In this document: positions 48,646-56,732 of the stretch, in pieces | How positions within the stretch are numbered: the stretch's first letter is position 1 | How the letters are laid out: the number at the start of each line of letters is the position of its first letter | Assembly (NCBI GenBank): GCA_027492585.1 | Contig: JAPUEK010000001.1 | Coordinates: 1 to 64,000 of the forward strand | Source: Paracoccaceae bacterium | Lineage (GTDB): Bacteria; Pseudomonadota; Alphaproteobacteria; Rhodobacterales; Rhodobacteraceae | DNA: 64,000 nucleotides | Direction: 5' to 3' | Made by a program: the position numbers and the translations under genes | Notes under the pieces: generated by a model | Told to the model about the DNA's origin: nothing | Seen by the model: the letters and a program-made list of their open reading frames with translations, nothing else | Databases searched by the model: none

Positions 48646-51219
48646 ATGGCCGATACCAACATGACAGACTTCGCGTTGATCGCGAAGGCGGGCCTGATCC
48701 TCATCCCGCTCAACGGCAAGGTGCCGGTTCAGAAGGGCTGGGTTGATCGCGCCTACATCAACGACGACACGCTGCAACAGGCCAAGCGCACCGGTTGCAA
48801 CCTCGGGGTGCGGTTGACCGACGAGCACTTGGTCATTGACGTCGATCCTCGCAACGGCGGGGATGAAAGCCTTGCCCGCCTGTCGTCTGCCATCGGCATC
48901 GACCTGGTGACCTGGACCCCGGCAACGCGGACAGGCTCCGGCGGTTTGCACCTCTGGATGAAAAAGCCGGCCAGCCTTGATGTGCAGGGCAAGCTGAAAG
49001 ATTTCCCCGGCATAGACTTGAAAACGAAGGGCGGGCAGGTCGTCGCCCCCGGCAGTATTCATCCCGATACCGGCGGACTCTACGTTCTGGATGATCCGTT
49101 CGGCGAGATGTCCGCCCTCCCAGAATTTCCCCAGAAGCTTTCGGACCTCGTTCGGAAACCAAGCACCAGGGCCGAACGCACCGAAGCGCCCGGGGATCGT
49201 TCTGGGAGTCCGGGGGAGGCTCCGGGCGCCGACCTGAAGGACGGTTGGGGCGTGGCCGATCCAGCAGAGATTGCCGAACTGCTTGAAAAGCTAAACCCCG
49301 AGGATTTCCGGGGCGAGGCAGCTTGGTTCCCACTGCTCTGCGCTGTGCACTTTGCATCTGGCGGCGCTGCCCGGTCCGAGTTTCTGGACTGGTCTGCCCG
49401 TGATCCTCTCTATGCCGACGATACGGACAAGGCGGCAACGCGCTGGGACAGTCTCGACCGGAAGGCCGGTTCGTCCACCACCGGCACCCTGATAATGATC
49501 CTGCGCGAACATGGCGTCGTGGATGCGGGGTTCAAGTTCAGGGCCGAGCACAATGCCGAGATGGAAGACTTCGCGGACACGGATGGCGTCGAGCTGGTTG
49601 AAGTCGCCGACGCCGATGCTGCCAGCGTGAAAGCTGCCAAACCCAAGATCAGGGTGCAGGACGGTCGGCAGGCGGAAATGGTCGAACAGGCCACCGATGC
49701 TTTGATGGGCGCGCTTGGCGGGCAGATACTGCAACAGAACGGTGGGCTGGTCCGGCCCGTGGTGCTGGATGCCACGCAAGACGTCGAGGGCGTAGTTCGG
49801 TTCAGCGCCGGAACGACAGCGCTTCTGCCCGTCACGACCAACTGGCTGTGGCTGAAGCTCTCCCAGACGGCTGATTTCTACCGGATCACGCAGCAGACTG
49901 AAGAGAAGGGCGGTGGCCAAAAGGCCATCCGCACGGACCCACCCAAGAAGCTGGCGGCGCTGATTGAGGACAATATCGGTGCGCTGCCGTTTCACACCGT
50001 CCGGGCCATGGTCACATCGCCGACCATCGACCTTGCAAGCGGCGAGGTCATCGATCGCCCCGGCATCAATCCCCGCACCGGGTTGCTGGCGGTCTTTGAC
50101 CCTGGCGCGTTTCGCCCGGTTCGTCGGGGGTTGGGGCAGGCAGAAGCGAAGGCCCGGCTGGATGACGTTTTCCAGGCGTTGCTGCGCGGCTTTCCCTTCG
50201 ACGGTGGTGACAGGGGCGCCAGTGCAGCGGTTGGCATGTCTACCCTCATCTCGGCCATCCTGCGCCCGACGATGATGACCTGCCCGCTGCACGCCATCGA
50301 TGCCGCCGCGCCAGGCACAGGCAAGACCATGTTCGCCGAAATTTCCGGGGTGCTGACGATGGGCACGAAGCCCGCCGCATCATCGTGGTCGAAGGACGAG
50401 GAAGAGAACGAAAAGCGGCTGGGCGCTGCCTTGCTGCAAAAGACGCCCGTTCTGCTGCTCGACAACCTAGAGGCCAAGAACGGCGACAGGCTGGAAGGCA
50501 ACATGATGAACATGGTGCTCACCAGTGAAATGGTCAGCATTCGCGTCCTCGGTCAGCACCTGAAAGCCAACCTTTCCACAAAGGTTTTCGTCGTCGCGAC
50601 CGGCAATAATCTGGTGGTGGCGGGCGATATGGTGCGCCGGGTGGTCAAGTGCCGTCTCGACGCAAAGATGGCGCAGCCCGAAACCAGGGTCTTCGACTTC
50701 AACCCGGTCGAGGTTGCGGCAGATCGCCGGGGCGAACTCGTAACTTCCATCCTTGAAGCTGTCGCCGCCTATATCGATGCTGGACGCCCATGCAACGCAG
50801 AGGTGACAAGGCTGGGCAGTTTCGAGAGCTGGACGACGGTTCAGGGGCTGCTCAAATGGTGCGGCTGGGACGATCCTGCCAAGACCGTCGCCGAGGTGCG
50901 GGCGACCGATGCCAGCAAGAACGATCTGGAAGACGCCTTGGACACCTGGCGCATGTCATTCGGCGATGGATGGGTAACGGTCGATGAACTTGCGGCGCTT
51001 ATGGTCTCGGCGCAGGGGTTCAGCGATCCGAACAGCGTCACCGACTTCGAGCACTTCGAGGCCGTGGAAAGCATGGCAGAGGAGCTTTTCGCGGGGCGGA
51101 CCTCGGCCATCTGGATCGGCCGTGAACTGGTCAAGCTGACGGGTTTGGCCTGTGGAACCTACTATCTCGACGTCGAAAAGGGGAAACGCTCGACCCGGGC
51201 GCGCCTTCTGGCGGGGTAA
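48646..51219 (+). CDS. Primase-polymerase/helicase replication protein
   Basis: An 857-residue multidomain protein. Residues 1-180 are an archaeo-eukaryotic primase-polymerase domain: metal ligands D65 and D67 in VIDVDPR and the conserved His102 in GSGGLHLW. A PriCT-like domain follows (about 205-285, EDFRGEAAWFPLLCAVH). The C-terminal helicase ATPase has Walker A at 555-561 (APGTGKT) and Walker B near 601-607 (PVLLLDNLE). Such Pri-Rep proteins replicate satellites and plasmids from their own origin; a candidate origin lies directly downstream. Confidence 0.88.
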   Translation: MADTNMTDFALIAKAGLILIPLNGKVPVQKGWVDRAYINDDTLQQAKRTGCNLGVRLTDEHLVIDVDPRNGGDESLARLSSAIGIDLVTWTPATRTGSGGLHLWMKKPASLDVQGKLKDFPGIDLKTKGGQVVAPGSIHPDTGGLYVLDDPFGEMSALPEFPQKLSDLVRKPSTRAERTEAPGDRSGSPGEAPGADLKDGWGVADPAEIAELLEKLNPEDFRGEAAWFPLLCAVHFASGGAARSEFLDWSARDPLYADDTDKAATRWDSLDRKAGSSTTGTLIMILREHGVVDAGFKFRAEHNAEMEDFADTDGVELVEVADADAASVKAAKPKIRVQDGRQAEMVEQATDALMGALGGQILQQNGGLVRPVVLDATQDVEGVVRFSAGTTALLPVTTNWLWLKLSQTADFYRITQQTEEKGGGQKAIRTDPPKKLAALIEDNIGALPFHTVRAMVTSPTIDLASGEVIDRPGINPRTGLLAVFDPGAFRPVRRGLGQAEAKARLDDVFQALLRGFPFDGGDRGASAAVGMSTLISAILRPTMMTCPLHAIDAAAPGTGKTMFAEISGVLTMGTKPAASSWSKDEEENEKRLGAALLQKTPVLLLDNLEAKNGDRLEGNMMNMVLTSEMVSIRVLGQHLKANLSTKVFVVATGNNLVVAGDMVRRVVKCRLDAKMAQPETRVFDFNPVEVAADRRGELVTSILEAVAAYIDAGRPCNAEVTRLGSFESWTTVQGLLKWCGWDDPAKTVAEVRATDASKNDLEDALDTWRMSFGDGWVTVDELAALMVSAQGFSDPNSVTDFEHFEAVESMAEELFAGRTSAIWIGRELVKLTGLACGTYYLDVEKGKRSTRARLLAG

Positions 51220-51356
51220 ATCCGAACCTTCGGGGCTGCGAGGTCGGTCAGGATCAGTAGACAGTAGGGCTCACAGAAGTGTGGGCCCTCTTTTCATTCT
51301 GATCGGCTGGGAGATTGTGTGACCGAAATAGCGCGCCAGCGACTGGGTGAACAAAG

Positions 51357-51624
51357 AGAACATTTTGCGAACTGTGCGAGCATATGCGCGCATTTATCGT
51401 GGTTGAGGCCTCAACGCTTACCTACTGCCGATCGTCCGTAAAGTGGGTAGGTGCTAAAAGGCGCGAGCATATGCACGCATTTTCCTTTGCTCGGACTGTA
51501 ATCGGCTACCTACCTCTCCCAGTCTTATTATAGCCGCTTCAATATAGAAGTAGGTAGGTAGTCAATTCGGGTTGTAACAAAGGAAAATGCGTGCATATGC
51601 TCGCGCTGTTCGTAAAATGTTCTG
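51357..51624. other. Candidate replication origin with iterons and long inverted repeats
   Basis: A perfect 29-bp inverted repeat spans 51461-51489 and 51578-51606 (core GCGAGCATATGCACGCATTT). A third copy of the core is at about 51376-51396. Together with AGAACATTTTGCGAAC (51357-51372) and its near-inverse at about 51609-51624 this makes an outer 39-bp imperfect inverted repeat (35 of 39). GTAGGTA/TACCTAC iterons occur at about 51419, 51446, 51506 and 51549. An AT-rich stretch (51640-51770) follows. It directly follows the primase/helicase gene. Confidence 0.75.
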
Positions 51625-51799
51625 ATTGTGGGAGCGGGTAAAATGCCGAGGCCAAATTGGAAGACAATTAGTTGGGCATTTCTAATACATACAATTATTA
51701 CCCATTCATACGAATATATACAGATCAATATAGGAAACGACGGTTATCCGCAAAGTTAAATTGAGCCATGCTTCTTCAGTCAAAGATTGAGAGGATGAA

Positions 51800-52132
51800 A
51801 TGGCTGGAAGGTCGCATATTAATTGGGGAATGTTCCTCACCCTATTAAGGCTGGGTGTGTCGCAAGCCAGCGCTGCCCCCCTTGTGGGCGTGAAGCCCGC
51901 AACGCCTTATGTGAAGGCCTGCAGGGACCCGGTATTCGCAAGTCAGGTGGATGCTGCAATGGCACTGGGTCAGCGTTCTCTGATTGCGTCCCCGACCCAT
52001 TTCGCCTTGCCGACTGGTGAGCTTCTGCTGGACAGCAACTTCGAGGCGATACCTCGAGAACCCCCGAATGGGCTCAGGTCGTGGATGCTCATCCAGTTGT
52101 CCCGTAACCCCTTGGCCGATTTGTTCGTGTAG
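51800..52132 (+). CDS. Small HTH protein resembling terminase small subunit
   Basis: A 110-residue protein with GAGAGGA before the ATG. Residues about 10-55 (FLTLLRLGVSQASAAPLVGV...RDPVFASQVDAAM) fit the phage small-terminase HTH pattern, in which a helix, an A-A-x-x-x-G-V turn and a DP-x-F-x-x-x-x-D-A helix follow each other. After the TAG stop the same frame stays open for 53 more codons to 52294, so an ancestral longer protein is possible. Function inferred from pattern only. Confidence 0.5.
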   Translation: MAGRSHINWGMFLTLLRLGVSQASAAPLVGVKPATPYVKACRDPVFASQVDAAMALGQRSLIASPTHFALPTGELLLDSNFEAIPREPPNGLRSWMLIQLSRNPLADLFV

Positions 52133-52402
52133 GCTTTCGGTGCATCGGCAATCCGAGACTTAGCCGGATACGCCTGGAAGCGTCGGGGGATCGCGTATCG
52201 AGCCGGGGGAGCATTCTGGCGTCTGAGCATCAATCGGATCAGCCCGGATGCCTTGCTCAAAGAACTGCTGGTGTGCAGCGCCGGCCTGTCCTGACATGCT
52301 GCTTGTCAGAATAGGAAATCCCGTGCCGAATTTATTGCCCTCTAACGCCATGATATAATTGGCGGAACAGGCGGGCAATAGGCCGAACCCGAATTGGGCC
52401 CG

Positions 52403-52912
52403 ATGAGCCAGTTGTCCGCATATCAGAGCTTCAAGCTCGAAGTCGCCAGCGACGAGGCGAAAGGGCAGTTTCTGCGCCACATGCTTGCGGGTATGGGGCC
52501 GCGGGAGGCTGCGCGAATGGCGGGTTGCGAGGTATTCGAGCTTTATCTTGCCCGCTGCGCTGATCCGGATTTCTCGGACCTGTGGCACCTGGCCGAACTG
52601 GCCCGGCGAGACGAAATCATCCATTCCACACTGTCGAAAGCGATGGCGGTCACGGGGACAGTAATTGAAGACTGGGTGCGCGATGACCGGGGCGAAATCG
52701 TCCTGGACGCTGACTTCAATGCTGTTCGCGCCCCGAGGTTGGTGGGTGGGAACTCCGCCATCCTGTCGAAGATGCTGGAACGGGTGCTTGCATCGGCGGA
52801 CAAGCCCGCGCCCGGCGCCGTGGTGCAGATCACCAACAACCAGTCGGTCGGGGGCGATGTGCTGCCGCCCATGCCACGGCTGATAAACCCCATGGAGGAC
52901 TTCGATGGCTGA
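52403..52912 (+). CDS. Terminase small subunit-like protein
   Basis: A 169-residue protein (a TTG at 52394 would add three residues). Residues about 24-65 (FLRHMLAGMGPREAARMAGC...RCADPDFSDLWHLAELAR) repeat the HTH pattern seen in the preceding gene, and the middle region is helical. Phage islands commonly encode their own TerS to redirect a helper packaging motor; that role fits here but is inference. It overlaps the next gene by 8 bp. Confidence 0.5.
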   Translation: MSQLSAYQSFKLEVASDEAKGQFLRHMLAGMGPREAARMAGCEVFELYLARCADPDFSDLWHLAELARRDEIIHSTLSKAMAVTGTVIEDWVRDDRGEIVLDADFNAVRAPRLVGGNSAILSKMLERVLASADKPAPGAVVQITNNQSVGGDVLPPMPRLINPMEDFDG

Positions 52913-53204
52913 GGTGCTGAAAATCATCACGTCCTACGTGACGCCCGGCGGCGTTGCGATGTTGCCTGTTCAGGGTGGACACGTCACATGCCGCGTCACC
53001 CTCGGCCACATGCCTGCGGAGGACGGTTTGCTGTCCGAACTGGCGGATGGCGCTGATCGGCTGCCCTGGTCATCGAAGAAAGCAAAGGTCGAGGCGATGG
53101 ACAGTATCCGCGCCCGTGCCAGTCTTGATGATGCGACAAGGGCAAAGTTGCTGACCCACTTGGCAGCCGCGAGCTTCTTTGAGCCGGGGGTTGATGTGGA
53201 ATGA
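52905..53204 (+). CDS. Hypothetical element protein
   Basis: A 99-residue protein, not recognised. The N-terminal half is beta-rich (KIITSYVTPGGVAMLPVQGG) and the C-terminal half helical (RARASLDDATRAKLLTHLAAA). GGAGG lies 6 nt before the ATG. It overlaps both neighbours, so it belongs to a coupled operon. Confidence 0.65.
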   Translation: MAEVLKIITSYVTPGGVAMLPVQGGHVTCRVTLGHMPAEDGLLSELADGADRLPWSSKKAKVEAMDSIRARASLDDATRAKLLTHLAAASFFEPGVDVE

Positions 53205-53488
53205 CGCGCCGGATCGACAGAGAGGAATACAGGGCGTGGCTTGCCCCCTACGTCGATGCCCAGGCATTCCCGGAAGATGGCAGCTTCAGTTTGGCGGCCG
53301 AGGCAATCATCGCCCGCATCATGTGTGACCGCAAATCCGTCGAATTGCCCGTGGGAACAATCACCGTTCTTGCGGAAATGGTGTCGGAAAAGATCGGCAG
53401 AAAAACTGCTCCTCCGTCACTCCACAATCACGTCTGGCGTGTCCGCCTGAATAAAGAAAAGGAGTTCGCCACCAATGCTGCCGAGTAA
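53201..53488 (+). CDS. Hypothetical element protein, paralogue of next gene
   Basis: A 95-residue protein. Residues about 30-80 align without gaps to the next gene product (shared R-x-SVxLPxG, VxAE, GR, VR positions), so the two are diverged duplicates. It starts at an ATGA overlap. No family recognised; possibly a small helical DNA-binding fold. Confidence 0.65.
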   Translation: MTRRIDREEYRAWLAPYVDAQAFPEDGSFSLAAEAIIARIMCDRKSVELPVGTITVLAEMVSEKIGRKTAPPSLHNHVWRVRLNKEKEFATNAAE

Positions 53489-53807
53489 AATGACAGCCGC
53501 CGCATTCAAGTTGGACGTGCTTGCTGCGTCTTCCGAGGCGGGGCTTGCCGCAACTTCGGGCCAGAACAAGAACGCCTGCCGACTGGTGGCTGCGACGATG
53601 GTGGCGCGAGGCAGCGTTGATTTGCCCTACGGCGCGACGGGCGTTTTCGCGGAAGTGCTTGGGGAACTGACTGGGCGGCGACCCACGACGCAGGCCATGC
53701 GCTGGTATATCTCGAAGGTGCGCACCGATGCCGCCAGCCTCGCCGAGCCCTTCGACTTTCCGGCTGCTTGGGCAAAAGTGCTGGTGTGCGATGAGTCTGC
53801 GGCCTGA
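53475..53807 (+). CDS. Hypothetical element protein, paralogue of previous gene
   Basis: A 110-residue protein with AAAGGAG upstream. Residues about 33-83 match the upstream protein (MVARGSVDLPYGATGVFAEV), and the segment TTQAMRWYISKVR resembles the W-Y-x-x-x-(L/V)-R stretch of other element proteins. It overlaps its neighbour by 14 bp. Function unknown. Confidence 0.65.
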   Translation: MLPSKMTAAAFKLDVLAASSEAGLAATSGQNKNACRLVAATMVARGSVDLPYGATGVFAEVLGELTGRRPTTQAMRWYISKVRTDAASLAEPFDFPAAWAKVLVCDESAA

Positions 53808-53838
53808 CATCTTGGTTTCACGTAAGAGGAACCGACCG

Positions 53839-54441
53839 ATGAACATCTCCGCCATCAAAGAGAAGATTGCCGAACTGGCACCCCGCGTTGCCGCGTTCCA
53901 GGCCCGCGGGCGGAAGCCTCGTGATCTGACGCCGGCTGAACGTCGCCTAGCCCTTACCGATGCCCCGGCATTCGACACCTTGGCCAAGGCCATTCAGGAT
54001 GAAACCATCGCCCTGATGCGGGATGAAGCTGCGTATCAGACGCTGCAAGAAGACCTTTCTGCCGCTGAAGCCTCCGAGCGGGCCCGTCAGATGGAAGTCG
54101 CCCGCGCGGAACGGGCAGAGCTGCTGGCCCTGCGCGGCGAGGCGTCGCAGCAGGTCGATGCCGCTCTGGCCGATGCTGACGCGGCGGTGGTGAACCTGAT
54201 GGACCTGTCCAGTAAGATTGCTGCCTTGGACCGGGCTTGCGGCGAACCGGACGCACACCGCGCGTCCTATGGCATCCTGGCGCTCGGCCTGCGCCGCACG
54301 ATCCAGGACAAATCACCCACCGTCAGCAAGCTCATCGGCCACCAGTTGCCGAACCAGGCCAAGGGCCGGGGACTCGCCGATATGCTGACGCCCGCGGGCT
54401 ACGACTTCGCGCAGCGTGGCGCTGCGGACCCCTTTGAATGA
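53839..54441 (+). CDS. Coiled-coil hypothetical protein
   Basis: A 200-residue, strongly helical protein. The ATG at 53839 follows AAGAGGA. Residues about 45-130 (YQTLQEDLSAAEASERARQMEVARAE) are a predicted coiled coil, and the C-terminus (KGRGLADMLTPAGYDFAQRG) is conserved-looking. No family recognised; a scaffold-like or structural role is possible. Confidence 0.65.
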   Translation: MNISAIKEKIAELAPRVAAFQARGRKPRDLTPAERRLALTDAPAFDTLAKAIQDETIALMRDEAAYQTLQEDLSAAEASERARQMEVARAERAELLALRGEASQQVDAALADADAAVVNLMDLSSKIAALDRACGEPDAHRASYGILALGLRRTIQDKSPTVSKLIGHQLPNQAKGRGLADMLTPAGYDFAQRGAADPFE

Positions 54442-54452
54442 GGATCAAAGCA

Positions 54453-54713
54453 ATGAACGATCACAACATGATGCTGGCGAAAGACCTCGCGGGCACGCCT
54501 CTGACGGGCGAAGAAATCCGCAAGCGCGCCCAGTCTTTCGTCGGTGACGCGGATACCTGGCTGGAGAAACTGGTCCAAGAGCGGATGGCGGGCACGGGTG
54601 AGAACTATTACTTGGCCTATGATGCGGTGATCCGCACGGGTCTGGGTGCTGACATTCTCAAGAGCCGGGAAGGCGCTGCGCGCCTCTTCGAGGCGCAACC
54701 GAACATCAACTGA
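54453..54713 (+). CDS. Small hypothetical protein
   Basis: An 86-residue protein. The ATG at 54453 lies 8 nt after GAGGA; the ATG at 54438, overlapping the previous stop, is an alternative. Composition is helical (LTGEEIRKRAQSFVGDADTW). Unrecognised. It closes the plus-strand run before a structured non-coding stretch. Confidence 0.6.
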   Translation: MNDHNMMLAKDLAGTPLTGEEIRKRAQSFVGDADTWLEKLVQERMAGTGENYYLAYDAVIRTGLGADILKSREGAARLFEAQPNIN

Positions 54714-54738
54714 TCCGAAAACGTCCCGCTGAACTTTT

Positions 54739-54974
54739 CCCCTCATGCGTTCGGTGATGCTGAGGCGGGCGTGAGGGGGCAGGAGGCATGGCGCCTGTCC
54801 CCGCCAATAGAAAACGCTGAGGGTGTGTTCTTCATCCGTCCCCTCAGCGTAGGCCCTCCGGGTTAGGGGTAATCCCGAGGGCCACCAGATACCTGATGCA
54901 GGTTTGGTCACCGTCCTTTTGAAACGCATCGGGTGTAGCGCGGCCAGGGGCCCTTCCTCCCCTGGTCGCGTTTT
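54739..54974 (+). ncRNA. Candidate structured small RNA with terminator
   Basis: A gene-free stretch with several stable hairpins in a row: CCCCTCA (54739-54745)/TGAGGGG (54772-54778); ACGCTGAGGG (54814-54823)/CCCTCAGCGT (54841-54850), a perfect 10-bp stem; GGCCCTCCGGG (54852-54862)/CCCGAGGGCC (54874-54883) with one bulge; and ACCTG-atg-CAGGT. It ends in a strong terminator, CGCGGCCAGGGG (54939-54950)/CCCCTGGTCGCG then TTTT. It could be a small RNA or an operon trailer. Confidence 0.45.
54939..54974 (+). terminator. Strong intrinsic terminator
   Basis: A 12-bp stem (CGCGGCCAGGGG with CCCCTGGTCGCG, one G-T pair), 8-nt loop, then TTTT. It ends the 52403-54713 operon or the RNA candidate. Confidence 0.85.
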
Positions 54975-55075
54975 CATTTCCGCGTCATGCAATCCATCAT
55001 TCCGGCCAGAAAGGTCGGAAAGCCAATCAATTCAATACTATGGAAGACCCTCGTCCTGACAGGCTCTGATGGGGC

Positions 55076-55411
55076 TCAGTCGGAGCGATAACTGTTCGCT
55101 TCTCGGGCCTCTTGATCGGTTGGAATGTCCTCGCCTCGCTTCCGAAGATTTGTGCGATACCAGGAAACCGAGGCCGCGCTCGGCTCAGCATCGGGGAACG
55201 TAGCGCGAGCCAGCGCCAGTGCCTGCTTATTCGTCGCACCTTTCCGCATTGCTGCTTCGACCACCTTCCCCACGGTCTTCTGTGTCTTCGATTGCAGCTT
55301 CATCGTCAGAAGCTCACCGACAAGATCGTCAAGCGACCGGGCGGCTTCCGCCGCTTGCGTGACCAATTGGTCATGAATGTCGTGTGGGATCATCACCTTC
55401 AGTTCCTTCAT
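55076..55411 (-). CDS. Ribbon-helix-helix domain regulator
   Basis: A 111-residue protein; the ATG at 55411 follows AGGAG (upstream GTG rejected). Residues 1-45 (KELKVMIPHDIHDQLVTQAA) look like a ribbon-helix-helix DNA-binding unit. The C-terminal half (FPDAEPSAASVSWYRTNLRKRG) shares a motif with the 56733 gene product. It is divergent from the 55567 gene and probably regulates the interval between them. Confidence 0.65.
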   Translation of the reverse strand: MKELKVMIPHDIHDQLVTQAAEAARSLDDLVGELLTMKLQSKTQKTVGKVVEAAMRKGATNKQALALARATFPDAEPSAASVSWYRTNLRKRGEDIPTDQEAREANSYRSD

Positions 55412-55566
55412 CGACGCTCCTGTTGCGGACCCTAACGGTTCGCGCCTGCTTGTGGACTCCACTTTCTAGTATGCCGCTCTATTAACACTTGCAAGCCTTG
55501 ACCGAATCGTGGCACGTCAAGTGCAGCGTTCAAGAATGAGCGCAAGACAATCTAGAGGAGTTTTCT

Positions 55567-55866
55567 ATGAATTCAATCGCTGAACACAAGCGGGTCCCGC
55601 TGACAGACAAATCGTCGGGCTACTACATGACCGACGTGGAGAAAGTTGTGACGGTCGCCTTTGCCCTGGAGACCCGCAACATCAACGCCATCCACGATGT
55701 TACCGGCATCAAGAAGCATTCGGTCCGGTGGATCATGCAGGCGCTTGAGGTCATGGACTGGGACATCGAGGCGGTTCTCAACGCCCAGTGCAGCGACCGC
55801 TGCGACAACCTGACCGAAAATCGCGAGATTTACCCGATCCTCAGCATGAAGGGGGTCAAGTCATGA
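55567..55866 (+). CDS. Hypothetical element protein with possible HTH
   Basis: A 99-residue protein with GAGGAG before the ATG. Residues about 22-60 (VEKVVTVAFALETRNINAIHDVTGIKKHSVRWIMQALE) could form an HTH. It overlaps the next gene by 4 bp. Unrecognised. Confidence 0.65.
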   Translation: MNSIAEHKRVPLTDKSSGYYMTDVEKVVTVAFALETRNINAIHDVTGIKKHSVRWIMQALEVMDWDIEAVLNAQCSDRCDNLTENREIYPILSMKGVKS

Positions 55867-56051
55867 CCATGATGGAAATCGCCAAAATCAACTCAGCGTT
55901 TCGCACAGGCCAAGAGCGCTTGTGGTTCTGGTTCAACGTGGAACCCAAACTCTCGAACACCGAGTATGCCCGCCGCACTGGCCTCAAGAATGCTCGGGTG
56001 GTTTCGAGTATCATCTCTCGCGGGAAGTGGCGGGCCAAAAAGAAGAACTGA
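55863..56051 (+). CDS. Small HTH-like hypothetical protein
   Basis: A 62-residue protein starting at the ATGA overlap. The segment NTEYARRTGLKNARVVSSII resembles an HTH and the tail is basic (RGKWRAKKKN), so it may bind DNA. A strong terminator follows. Confidence 0.6.
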   Translation: MTMMEIAKINSAFRTGQERLWFWFNVEPKLSNTEYARRTGLKNARVVSSIISRGKWRAKKKN

Positions 56052-56074
56052 TCTACTTCTGCTCGGCTTAGGAC

Positions 56075-56101
56075 GGCCCGGTCAGCATAGCTGACCGGGC
56101 C
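56075..56101 (+). terminator. Terminator after the 55567-56051 gene pair
   Basis: GGCCCGGTCAGC (56075-56086) and GCTGACCGGGCC (56090-56101) form a perfect 12-bp stem with a 3-nt loop; TCTCTTATT follows. Confidence 0.8.
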
Positions 56102-56228
56102 TCTCTTATTCTGGGTCCAAGGCGAACCGGCCGACCGAATTATCCCCCGGCACTGTGTCGCAGCGCGCAAGGCTTTCGGTGCATCCGGTCTGATAAACCC
56201 GAACGCACGACTGCCGCACGAACGAAAA

Positions 56229-56254
56229 CGCCTCCGGCGACGAGCCCGGAGGCG
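56229..56254 (-). terminator. Terminator of the minus-strand 56278 gene
   Basis: CGCCTCCGG (56229-56237) and CCGGAGGCG (56246-56254) form a 9-bp stem. Read on the minus strand it ends in TTTTCGTT, 24 bp past the stop codon. Confidence 0.75.
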
Positions 56255-56277
56255 CTATTCAGGTTGGAAGTTGAGAG

Positions 56278-56532
56278 TCAGTCGGCGATACCGGCGATGC
56301 GCCGGGCTGCCAGTCCCGCGTCTTTCCGGCCGATGTAGGGGTGGCGTTCGATTTCCCGCGTCTTGCCCTTCGCCGGGACCTCGCAGGCCGCGACGACGCC
56401 GACGCCGTTGTGCACGTAGTAGCAGCCTTTGCCCGCGATTTCGGCGAGGTTGACGAGAGCGGCGGGGTTGGTGCGCTGTCCTATGCAGGCGTCGTCTGTC
56501 GCGCGATGCAAGGTGTAGGTGGCAGGGGGCAT
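56278..56532 (-). CDS. Small hypothetical protein
   Basis: An 84-residue protein; the ATG at 56532 has GGAGA upstream. It is beta-rich (YTLHRATDDACIGQRTNPAA; GKGCYYVHNGVGVVAACEV). Not recognised. It is transcribed divergently from 56733 and has its own terminator, so it forms a single-gene unit. Confidence 0.55.
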   Translation of the reverse strand: MPPATYTLHRATDDACIGQRTNPAALVNLAEIAGKGCYYVHNGVGVVAACEVPAKGKTREIERHPYIGRKDAGLAARRIAGIAD

Positions 56533-56732
56533 GACCGTCTCCGTGATGATGATCCCATCATCTTGTCGGAGAACTGGGCGCTCGCGAGCGGGGGTGCTGA
56601 CGACTCTTCGCAACGGGACCCGTAGCAATTTTTCGTGGACGAACAGTGGAGTAGGGGGCGTTCGAGGTTCCGCCCGCGCGACACGATCCTATCACCCTGG
56701 TCGTGGTGACCGGGGCGAACAGGAGACTGACC

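Noticed and set aside
51461..51606. Long inverted repeat considered as insertion sequence ends
   Set aside because: The interval between the arms is under 90 bp and holds no transposase; no target-site duplication is seen. An origin or control region fits better.
52160..52930. 256-codon minus-strand frame opposite the terminase-like gene
   Set aside because: It runs antisense to a supported gene with good coupling to its neighbours and lacks a ribosome site.
54850..54920. tRNA-like look of the hairpins in the element
   Set aside because: No anticodon arm or T-arm consensus (GGTTCGAATCC) and no acceptor pairing.
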